Shown here: piece by piece, positions 49,701-61,700 of the stretch
Position numbering within the stretch: position 1 is the stretch's first letter
How the letters are laid out: every line of letters begins with the position of its first letter
Source of the DNA: Micropterus salmoides
Taxonomy: Eukaryota; Chordata; Actinopteri; Centrarchiformes; Centrarchidae
Direction: 5' to 3'
DNA length: 64,000 nucleotides
Assembly: GCF_014851395.1 (NCBI RefSeq)
Contig: NW_024041150.1
Coordinates: 12,362,137-12,426,136 of the forward strand
The notes under the pieces: model-generated
What the model was told of the DNA's origin: nothing
The model's input: only the letters and a program-made list of their open reading frames with translations
Databases searched by the model: none
Position numbers and translations under genes: made by a program

Positions 49701-52700
49701 CGTCATATTGCAAAAGCTTTTTTAAATGCAATAAAATCCAATTTACTTGATTGCTGGTAAAATGATTATTCATAGTGACAATGCATTAGGGACTCATCGC
49801 CCTACTTCAGCAAGAAAACAACAAAAATCCCACTGCACACTACCTGCCTATCATAAAATGACTGACAGACCAAGTTAGCAAGTGAGCAAGTTTTGTGAAA
49901 AACGTCAAACATCTACCAGCCACAGAGCCAGATATTTCTCTTAAGAGTAGGTAGAGACCCCAACAACTAAAAGATATTTTTGTGTGTCTGTTAACTGCCC
50001 CATACAATTGAACACTTTTATCAGGCAATAATATGCCAGGCTATGTAGCTGTCAGATTTTTGGAGATCTTCAGGCACCAAGTGGTCAAAGAACACAAAGC
50101 CACCTTTGGTTTTTGCAGCTTTAAGACAGCATTAGCTGAGTCAAGACATTGGAAATGATCTCCATCTAAAGGAGTGCCTCCAGAGCAGCAGTCTATAACT
50201 TCTCTGAACACAGAAAGTTGGACAAACAGCTTTTAACATTATCTTTGGTATCTTTCAGAATGAGGCTTGGCATGTTTAGTATACTTAGCTAAGTAGTTTT
50301 TAACCGCTCATTAACAATTTGCCTTATAGGTCTCAGTCTGTTAGAGGGTCAGTCCCGGCCAATAATGTGGGAGCAGTTCCAGATTGTGGACAACGACAAC
50401 CTGAATGCGGTTCGTATCATCATTGTGGATGGCCTGCAGCATGGAAAACTCACTGTCAGAGGTACAGACACAACAAGTGATCCTCGATCCACGATTGTGA
50501 AAATCCTACTATGGCAAAGGGATGACCTGGTCTATCAGCCTCTGGTATTCCTAGCCTGATGATGATGTTTCCAATGTAGCTCTCGCTGAAAGGACAGGGA
50601 CGCGTTCAGACCGGATAATTTCCTAATTTCTTTGACATCTTGCTGCCCCTCTGATTTATCTAGAAAGGATTTCAGCGCCAGGTTGGGAACCAGTGTTCTT
50701 AACAAACAAGTCTAGCACCACCGAGAGGGATTGGCAAGCTGTGGCAGCCTTGACACTGTTTCATAATGGAAACTACTGTGCCAGACTTAGCCAAACATCT
50801 CCTAAAATGCTGTACTATGCAAAACAGGAAGAAGCCATCTTTCTTTTAAAATAAACAGGATTTAAAGTTTACAGTTTCTTAAATGAAGAAACATACAAGG
50901 TTTCTGTAGTCTTAATTTTGAGAACATTACTATACTACGGAGCCTGCTAAGGGAAGCTAGAGGGCTACTTTTGCGTCCCCTCGCAATACCTCACAATACT
51001 TTTGCTCCTGGTAAATGGAACTCATGTTATATTTTAGTATACTGTCAGGCGGAGTGAGCAGGGTGGGACTGGAACATTATAAAGTGCGTAGTGCAACCAT
51101 TATGTGAAGTACACACCTTATGTGTATCGCCTATCTCTATTTTAATAATAGCAGCATCAGAGTGGTTAATAGTAGCAGCAGTAGGTCTAATAATGAAATA
51201 ATTAGCAGCATCAGAAATAGCGGCAGCAGTCTAGTAGGCTATGTAAACAGTGTGGAAGTGTAGTAGCAGCATGGACATTTATATTGAGTGGACAGTATTA
51301 CATAATGTGAAATATGTAGAACTACATAAAAAGTCTGACAGTTAGGAAACAGTGTCCATCCGCTTTGAGTGTTTAAGCACCAAGCATCACCGATGTAAAC
51401 ACGGAGTCCGCCTCCTCTCATCTGCCAGAGTCTTGCGCTCTGACAGAACACGGTGCACCCGCTGAGTGTTCCGGGACATTGATGGGTCAGGTCTGTGTAA
51501 AGATGTGGACATAACAGTCTTTCATTTCCTGTTGCTTGGCAGCATGAGTCCCATGAGTCCCATTTCGTCCAGACTGGACATTTACCAGGAGCAGTTTAAG
51601 CTGTGTAAGCAAGGCTTAGAAGGAAGCATTGTGAGATAAAGCAAAAGTATTGCAAGGGAATGCAAAACAGCGAGGGGACACAAAAGTAATCCTCAAAAAA
51701 ATTCTTGCCCTGACCCCTAGGAGGTTCTGTACTATTCCACTGGTATGAGGTGTAGGTTATCTACACCAAATATCACATTTACTTTAATTTGTCAGTAATA
51801 TAATATTTATATCATTAAAATGAGCAAATATCAAAATGATTTTTTTAATTTGACTTCTGTTTTTCTTTGAATGGTTCATGTAAAATCCAGGTGGGAAGGG
51901 CTTCATGTTCACCGCCAATGACATCAAAGCGGGCGTGGTTCGCTATCATCACGATGACAGCGACTCCATTAACGACTTCATCATCTTCCGTATCACTGAC
52001 GGCCCCCATCAGACCCGACACAAGTTCCCCATTAAGATCCTGCCGAAGGACGACAGCCCTCCGTTCCTCATCACCAACATGCTGCTGGAGGTGTCTGAGG
52101 GCCAGATGGCCTTACTGAGAGGCTCCACCCTCCAGGCTTCAGACATGGACTCCAGCGACGCCTACATCCTCTTTAACATCACCCGCCCCCCGCAGGCAGG
52201 AGAGGTCATGAAAATCCCAGGAGCAGGGCTCACAGGTCAGAAGAATGGACTTTACTGTTTATTTTATTTTAATCGACATGTACTTTGTTGTGGTTTTTAA
52301 CCAGATTATGTCATGTTTCTGTTGGTTTTAATCCAGGCTATCCTGTGAGCCACTTTCTGCAGAAAGACCTGTCTCAGTCCATGGTTTACTATCGACACCT
52401 AGGAAACGAGGTGTTTGATGACTCCTTTGAGGTGGTGCTGTCGGATTTCCATGACCCCCCCAACCTGTCAGAGCCTCAAGTGTGTACCAGTGACACATCT
52501 TTAAAATACTGTTATTAAGAATTTGGAAACAACATTTCAATTTATGCTGAATGGTGAGGGACACTTCAAGCACGATCCTGATTAGTACCAGACTGGTAAA
52601 TGTTGTTTCTGATGTGCAGATGGCACCTTGCATGGTAGCCTCTGCCGTCAGTGCATGAATGGCAGACTAGAAAGTCAGACCATTTACATGGCTCGAGAGA

Positions 52701-55700
52701 TACATAATAACTTTAACACAGAAGTATAAATTAAGCTTAAGAGTCTGCAGCCAAACTAGCAGCACAGTGAGCTGTTAGACCACAGTCATGCTTTGAGCTC
52801 AATGCTAACATCAGTGTGCTAAGATGCTCACAATGGTAATTACATTTACTCATTTATCTGACGCTTTTATCCAAAGCAACTTACAACTGCTATACATGTC
52901 AGAGGTCGCACGCCTCTGGAGCAACTAGGGGTTAAGTGTCTTGCTCAGGGACACAATAGTAGATGTCTCACAGTGGGAATCAAACCCAGGTGTCCCACAC
53001 CAAAGGCAAACATCTTATCTATGTACCATCACCACCCCACCACCTACAAACATGTTGTTCACTAGAGTTAATGTTTACCATTCTCACTATCTTAATTTAG
53101 TGTGTTTGCATGCTAACATCTGCAAATTAGCACTAAACACAAGGCCAAAGAATGTCATCAGTTTCACAGGTTTACTAAAACTCAAACTCAAACTCTAGGG
53201 ATAACCAAAGTCATTGGGATTGATCTTCTGGGGACCATGAACGTGACAAATTTCATGACCTTCCATTTATCATTTGTTGCTGATATTTAATTATGAATAA
53301 GTGGTGACAGATCGACTGACCAGCTGTCTTTGCCGTCACGGATGCTCGTTACTCACATGGCTAAAAAACTGTTGGAATTTAAAAATCTATCTATAGTATA
53401 GGATTCAATAATACTGCAATGAAATTCCATCACAGAGTTGTACTTGATTGATCTATTATGGTGTTCTTGTGGTGCAGGTGGTGATGGTGCACATAGAGCC
53501 TGTTCCTGACCAACCACCCAAAGAGTTTCCTGGTACCAGCCGATGTCTTGTGATCAAAGAAACAGAAGTGGTCCATATAACACGGCAACAGCTTCACTTT
53601 GTAGACCAGGAGTCCCCAGACAGTGAACTTACGTATACGGTTACTACTCCACCTTTCTACACAGGTCCTCACAGGTGAGTTTGCCCTCAAGTTCAGAAAA
53701 CACGCTAGGAAACAAGCAGTGGAAAAACAATCTGAATCTGTGCTGTTGTCACCACGAGCAGCAGTCCAGACGCAGGGCGGCTGTTCTTAGTCGACAGCAT
53801 ACCCAAATTCACCAAAGACTCCAGTGCACCAGTGCTGAGGCTCTTCACACAGGTAATTCTTTTAGTTTTTTTTATTCAGAAATGCTTTAAATGTACATGC
53901 AATGAGACTAACTTATACAAAATGGATCTAATTTCTTCTTTTTGGCTTGTTCCCAGCATGCAGTGAATTTCATGAAAGTAGCCTACATGCCTCCAATCAT
54001 GGACATCGGCCCTTACCCCCAGCATATCCAGTTTGTTCTCTCTGTAACCAACCACTTAGGTAAAACAGTCACTGGGATCTGCTTTAACGTCACTGTGGTG
54101 CCAGTGAACAACCAGCCACCACAGGTGAAAAAGAAAATCATTTCATTTTAATCTTATTCTTGCCTGTGGATGTGTGGATAAATAGAAAAGGTGTGGATGT
54201 GCTGTGTTTCAGGTTATTACCTCCCCTCTGACTGTGGATGAGGGAGGGGAGAGCTGGCTCGGGCCTGAACACTTGCAGCTGTCGGACGTAGACTCTATGG
54301 AAGAAGCCCTGCTGGTGGAGCTTCAGAGGGAACCGCAGCATGGGGCTCTGCAACTAGGCGGGCTTCCGCTGAAAGCAGGCCACGCTTTCACTGTTCAAGA
54401 CCTGAAAAGCTTTAAAGTTAGGTCAGACATCCTGCTTCATTTGTTTCTGTCTTTCATGTAGGATTTACACTTAAATCATTCTTGATAAATATGGATGAGG
54501 AAAAATTATATACATGGAAATACCTTTACAATGCAATACAGTTGAATATAGTTCTCTCTGACTCTGTCAACAAAAACTGGCTTTACAAAGGTCCATTGGG
54601 CTGCATTGGAGTGTAAATACAGTACATACAGTGGTAGGGCTAAATGATATTGAAAAAAATATCTTATTGCGATTACTTTGACTGATTTTGCAGTTGGATA
54701 TGATTTGCAATTTTGGAGGGAAAGATCATTTTTACATTATTATTCTGATTTTCATTTCATTTTTGCTCAAAACATATTTAAATGTGTAATTTTTGCAAGG
54801 ATCTGTACCAAACAAAGATGTTTTCTTAATTTTGCAGAATATAATGGGTAGGCCAGGACATGGCATTTTTACACACTTTTTTGCCTTTAACAAATATTGC
54901 ACCTCCTGCCGTTTGAAAATTGCAGTAAGCCATAATGCAATTTTGGTAAGAGTTCAATTAATTGTTCAGCCCTAATCTGGAGACAGTTGGATTGGACTTG
55001 GCTCAAAGTAATTATTGACCACTAGAGGGAAGAACAAACACACTTAATATTCCATCAAGTTATTACGGCTAATGTGTCCAATCAACTTGCCCACAGACAT
55101 CCAGCGGGTGCAGAGCAACATCTGGGGTTTGTTTCTCTCCCCCGGACTCATGTTTATGCCTATGTTCCAACAAACACTGTGTAATTGAATAGGAAAACAT
55201 GATCCGAATCATGATACTTGCCAATTGTCATCAGCTGTTCGAAATGATTTGCAGGATAGGTGGTGTGAGGTTGCTGAGTAAGTAGATACCAAAGCTGTTT
55301 AGAAAAGTTTCCTTTATTTTAATTCTCTGACTATTTTCATTTTAAATGTTTATTTTTGGTCACTCAGCAAACCTTAATTTCATTTGTCATTTCTCAATCA
55401 GGTACAATCACGACAGCTCTGAAACTGTAGAGGACAAGATTGAATTCGCTGCAACAGATGGAACCAATTCAGTCAGCTTTGTCCTGCAAGTGAAGGTAAT
55501 TGCCCTCATTTGAGAATGAATGGGGGCGTATTTAAAGACGGACAATCTTTATGCCTTTGGTTCTTCTTTCTCAGAAAAATGAACCTTAACTGTTTTATCA
55601 AAGTGACTTGCATGCATAGGTGTCATTTACACAGGGGACGCTGGGGACATGTCCCCACTACCTTTTGAAATGACTAATTTAGCTTGCAACAAGAAGTGTT

Positions 55701-58700
55701 AAATAACAAATAGAAATTCTATGAAAAAGGTTTAATTGCACAATAGGAAAACATGAAATGCAATGTATATATAGAAGAAACAGATCTGCCTTGTCCAAAA
55801 AAGGTGACTTAGGTTAAAAAAACAAGCTGCTGATTACTGCATTAGATTCAATAATATCTTTATATTAATTGTCACCGGCCACATGAATTTTGTTTGCCTT
55901 CATATAAATAAAGACATTTCCACCATAAATTGGAGCAGAAAATGTCTCCAGAATGCAGGAAAGTAAGAGTTTAATGCTCAGAATCCCCCAGACCCCAAAT
56001 CAAATAGGATATTTCATCAATGAAGATTTCTTCTAAATAGCATTGGAGTATCTTTTTGTCTTGTTCTCATGACCCCAATATTGTGCATTCTCACGTCTCG
56101 TGGACTAAGTGTTTCGTTACACCCCTAATATGAGCCCTTAAATGTACCCACCGCTTTTCAACACAAAGTGACGCCCGTGCTTACATGTCATCTCCAGGTG
56201 ATGCCCGTCAATGATGAGGTCCCAGTGTTGGTTACTGGATTGAAACCGGTTCTCAGCTGTGCAGAGGGACAGGAAATAGTCATCACAGCTGAGTATATCT
56301 ACGCCACTGATGTAGACAGTGACAACAGCAGCCTGGCTTTCCTGATTGCCCGGCAGCCGTACCATGGTGTGGTGCTCCGAAACGGTGTCATCGTTGATCG
56401 CTTCATCCAGGCAGACATCATTGCAGGGACCATCAGCTACAAACACACAGGTAGGCAGCAGAGAGTGGGCTTAAGGCTGAGGTGTTTAAAGCCTGCTGTT
56501 ACACAGGTCAAATGGGTATAAGGTGCACTCTTTCAGACAATCTTTTCTCAGAGGCTTTCCTTGTATTGCACTTCACATGAAAACTGAGGGAAGTAGTTGC
56601 ATTAAGAATTAAGTAAGTAGAGATCTTAAGATAGAAGTTAAAACTCTGGCTCCTTTCTAATATCATATGTTTGTTCTTTTTTAAATTATTTTGTTGAATT
56701 TATTCACTGTTTCGGTTTCGTGTCCCACAATCTTACACAAGACCCTTTAAAGGTGGGGTTATGATACCTTAACTAACTGTCATTATCATTTAAATGATGT
56801 GAGCTTTGTATCATCTGTATCCACATTCAAGAAGACATATTGTTTGAACTGTTGTGGAGGGGAAACCCAAGTTTACTCACTATTCTAACTGCACAGCATT
56901 GTTCATCTGTCTTTATAGGGTTATGTTTATGTTTATATTTATGATTCGTTCCTGGTATAAAGTAAATAGGAAAACATTAAATTGCAGAAATATTTTTTTT
57001 CCTTTATGCTGAATTGGAGCTTACAGTTGCTCCATTCTTTGCACTACTGTGAATGATCTCATTCTCATCATTTTTGGCTGCACATTACATTTTTATAAAG
57101 CACCTGGACGTGTAACATACAGTAAATATCTTAGAGAGATTAACTTCAGTACAGCAGGGATTGTCTCTAAAATTACCTAATATGATTGTGGTTTTAGGAC
57201 TGGAGATTGGACTCACTCCTCGCCATGACACCATCACCTTTGTCATTTCTGACGGAGAAACAGAAAACTCTGCTCTGTGCTGCAGTGACGGAAATCCCAT
57301 CCGGACCAGAGGCGCTGCTCAGCTACGGGACAGTCTGCCTGTGTACGACCTTCACATCACAGTGTTTCCAGTTGACAGCCAACCACCTTCACTGACAACA
57401 GGTGAGCCATTTCTAACTCAGTTAAAGCCGCTACAGACAGGTGGTCATCCTATACAAGTGTTGTCACTTATTTTGCTTGGTAAGAACTCTCCGGACTGTA
57501 CGTCTGTGGGAGTGTGCATGATGGATACTTCCCTCACTCTACTGTTGCACCTGCTACTTTGCACTGTACTCCTCCATCCATCCATCTATCCATCCATCCA
57601 TCCATCCATCTTCATCCGCTTTTCCGGGGTCGGGTCGCGGGGGCAGCAGCTCCAGCAGGGGACCCCAATCTTCTCCATGAATATCACAAACAGGATTGGT
57701 GACAAAGCGCAGCCCTGGCGAAGGCCAATCCTCACCTGGAAAGAGTCCGACTTACTGCCAAGTACTCGGACACAGCTCTCGCTTTGGATGTACAGGGATT
57801 GGATAGCCCTGAGAAAGGCCCCCCTCACCCCATACTCGCAAAGTGGCTCCCACAGTATCTCCCAGGGGACCTGGTAATACGCCTTCTCCAGATCTACAAA
57901 ACACATGTAGACTGGATGGGCATACTCGCAGGCCCACTCCAAGATCCTTATGAGAGTAAAGAGCTGCTCCGTTGTTCCATGACCAGGATGATCGGCCGAA
58001 CCCTCCGTTCCAGCACCCTGGAGTAGACTTTACCGGGGAGGCTGAGAAGTGTGATACCCCTGTAATTGGCACACACTCTCTGGTCCCCCTTTTTGAACAG
58101 GGGAACCACCACCCCAGTCTGCCACTCCTTCGGCACTGTACCCAACTTCCACACAATGTTAAAGAGATGTGTCATCCAATACAGCCCCTCCACACCCAAA
58201 GCTTCTAGCATTTCTCATCAACCCCTGGGGCTTTGCCACTGTGGAATTGTTTGACTACCTCAGTGACTTCCACCAGGGAAATTGACAAGAAATCAACCTC
58301 CAGCTCTGCCTCTACTAGAGAGGGCATGTCAGTCGGATTTAGGAGTTCCTCAAAGTGTTCCTTCCACCGCCCAATTACCTCCCCAGTTAAGGTCAACAGG
58401 TTCCCATCCTTACTGTACACACCTCCTGAGGTGGCGGACAGTTCTCCAGAAACACTTTGGTGCCGACCGAAAGTCCTTCTCCATGTCTTCTCCGAACTTC
58501 TCCCACACCCGCTGCTTTGCATCTGCCACAGCAGAGGCTGCAGCCCTTCGGGCATGTCGGTACCTTGCAACTGCCTCCGGAGTCCTCAGAGACAACAAAT
58601 CCCGGAACGCCTCCTTCTTCAGTCAGACGGCTTCCCTGACCACCGGTGTTCACCACGGTGTTCGAGGGTTACTGTCCCTTGAGGCACCTAAGACCTTGAG

Positions 58701-61700
58701 ACCACAGCTTCAGCTGCGGCTTCAGCAATAGAAAATTTGAACATTGCCCACTCATGTTCAATGTCCCCAACCTCCACAGGGATGCCAAAAAAGCTCCGCC
58801 GGAGGTTTGCATTGAAAATCTCACGGACAGGGGACTCCTGCAGACGTTCCCAGTTCACCCACACTACCCGTTTGGGCTTACCGGGTCTGTCCAGAGTCTT
58901 CCCCCACTCCCTAACCCAACTCACCACCAGTTGACACCTCTGCCCCTCTCTTCACCCAGGTGTCCGAAACATGCAGCCTCAAATCAGATGAAACAATTAC
59001 AAAATCGATCATTGATCTTCGGCCAAGGGTGCTCGGGAACCACTGTACTCCTCCATTATTCTAATATACATTTGCAACGCAGAAATATTGACATGTCATT
59101 ACAGGAAAAACACAGGTGTAATTGAAAACATGAATCATATTATTTACACTGAACAACATTATAAACACAAAACTTTTTGCCTCCATTCATCATGAGCTGA
59201 ACTCAAAGATCTAAGACTTTCTCTATGTACACAAAAGGCCCATTTCTCTCAAATATTGTTCACAAATCTGTCAAAATCTGTGTCAGTGAGCACTTCTCCT
59301 TTGCCGAGATAATCCCTCCACCCCACAGATATGGCATATCAAGATGCTGATTAGAAGCATGGATATTGCACAAGTGTGCCTTAGGCTGGCCACAATAAAA
59401 GGCCACTTGAGAATGTGCAGTCCCATCACACAGCACAATGCCACAGATGTCACAAGTTTTGAGGGAGCGTGCAATTGGCATGCTGACTGCAGGAATGTCC
59501 AGCAGAGCTGTTGCCTGTGAATTGAATGTTTATTTACCTTATCTACCATAAGCCGTCTCCAAAGGCATTGCAGAGAATTTGGCAGTACGTCCTACCGGCC
59601 TCACAACCGCACACCACGTCTAACCACACCAGCCCAGGACATCAGGGTTCAATTTTCACTGCGAGACATGTGTCACTGAACAAGACACTTAACCCCTTGT
59701 TGCTCCAGATGTGTGTGACCTTTTTAATTAAACATCATATATCCAATTCTGTACATTCAATTTTGCATTGCAGTCAGTCCCTTTGCTCTTTGTCTCCTGA
59801 GTTCACAGTACTGGGTGCAGTGAACTTCCTGGCCATCTCCTGGAATGTAGAAGTATTAGGTTAGTTTGAGGCCTGGCTGTCATAAATTGGTCACTTAACT
59901 TTCCATTAATGCGACATTTGAGTCATGTCAGAGCCTATTTTGTGACCCAAAGGTCATGTGAAGACTGAATGTTTGGGGGAGGTTAAGCCTTGGTGCTAAC
60001 AGAGCCTGTTTCATGACACAGTGGCCATGTGGAACTTGAGGCAAGGTTAATTCTGTCTCATAATAATTGTCTCATTTAATAAAAGATACATAAGCACCCA
60101 TGTTTATTCACACTACAGCAGTGTATGAATTAAGTGTGCTATTTTTTTTGTTACATTTTATTCAAAAGCAATATTTACTTACATTTTACTTACAAATCCC
60201 CTGAGAAACAGCTGGCTTCTCCTATCCACAAACTAAAGTTGGTTAGGTTGTGGAGAGAGTGGGCCACTTAGCAGCTAAATAGCCAAATTTGTTTTTCTGG
60301 TGCTGGGGGAGACCAAACCAAAGCTTAAAGGAGGAGTGTGAGTATTGGACTTAAATTAGGCTGTGTAACATGTTGATCTGTGGGCTCTTGAGCTTGTTCA
60401 GGTTAGTGTTATAGTCAAGACTGCCCAAACCGAGATCATGTCAAGACCAAGACCTGAGTTTATCAAGAGTGAGACAAGACCAAGACTTTTATGGGCTGAG
60501 ACCAAGACCAAGACCAGTGCCCCACATTACACGAAACACAATAAAATGTGGAACGAGATCATAGGTACTTCTCAAATTGATCTGAAAGATCCACATTTTC
60601 CATTGAAACACCCACATACAAACACTAAGAGCTGAAATTAACGTAAGCAACTTTATTCAACACTGCTTTTCCATGCTTACCATTGCGGGGAGGGGGGACA
60701 GTTGTTAACAGTAACAACACATTTTTAATTAGGTTGCATTTGAAGCAAAAAGTTTTAGTTAGGATGCTAAGAAATAAATGAGACAATGCAAAAGCAATTT
60801 ATTGATATTCCCAAAGTTAAGGTCTTGACTGGTCTTGAAATAAAATCCTGAGTCCCAGACTGAGACAAAACCAAGTAGTCCGAGACGAGACCAAGATCAT
60901 CAAAAAGTGGTCTTAAGACCGGTCTGTAGACCAAGACTGTGTCTGGAGCAAATTACCATACATGGAAAACGGTCTCTGTATGACATCATACAGTGTGTAG
61001 AAAAAACTGTTTTCAACACCACAGTTTTCAGAACAGCGGGAAATCTGAGGTTTTGGCTCATAAGGATATCTTTTAAATACTGTTATCTTATTATTTAAAC
61101 CCTTGGCTACGTTTAACATGAACATATGACATTCTAACATTATAGATATGACAGCATATGAAAGCGTGATAGGCCCCCTTTAAAATTCAATATTCTGGAT
61201 GGTAGATCAGTCTTCCTGTTACCTGTACTTCTGAGTGTCACTTTTAAGGCTACAGCTAAATACTGTATGAAATAGTTCATATCAAACGTCACCGATCATA
61301 TTTAAAAACAAACACCAAAAGGCCACAGCACACACAAAATATAATTTAAACACGACCAAGGCAAGTGAAGCACATTTCACATACACAACGACAATTTCAA
61401 ATGCATAAATAGAAAATAATTTAAAGGTGTTAATAATAACATTTTTTTTTACATTTTATTAATATAGGACTTTTAAAGCCTGGTGTTTTAGCATGATTTG
61501 ACCTCTTTGTTTGTAGGAGACATCTTTGTGGTGGATGAAGGTGGGACTGCCTCGATAACGACATCTCATTTGAAGGCCTCTGACATGGACACCGTCCAGG
61601 ACAAACTGGTGGTCAGTCTGATGTCTGCACCCCAGTTTGGCTACATTGAAAATGTCCTTCCCAGTCCTGGCTTTGAGAAAAGCAACATGGGCATAAGCAT

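Noticed and set aside
57161..57877. A single 238-codon frame as one exon
   Set aside because: It reads through the exon 16 donor at 57401 into intron and then retrotransposon sequence.
58233..58731. Two overlapping 149-codon plus-strand frames
   Set aside because: Antisense to the GC-rich retrotransposon at 57612-59045; the minus-strand polymerase reading is the real one.
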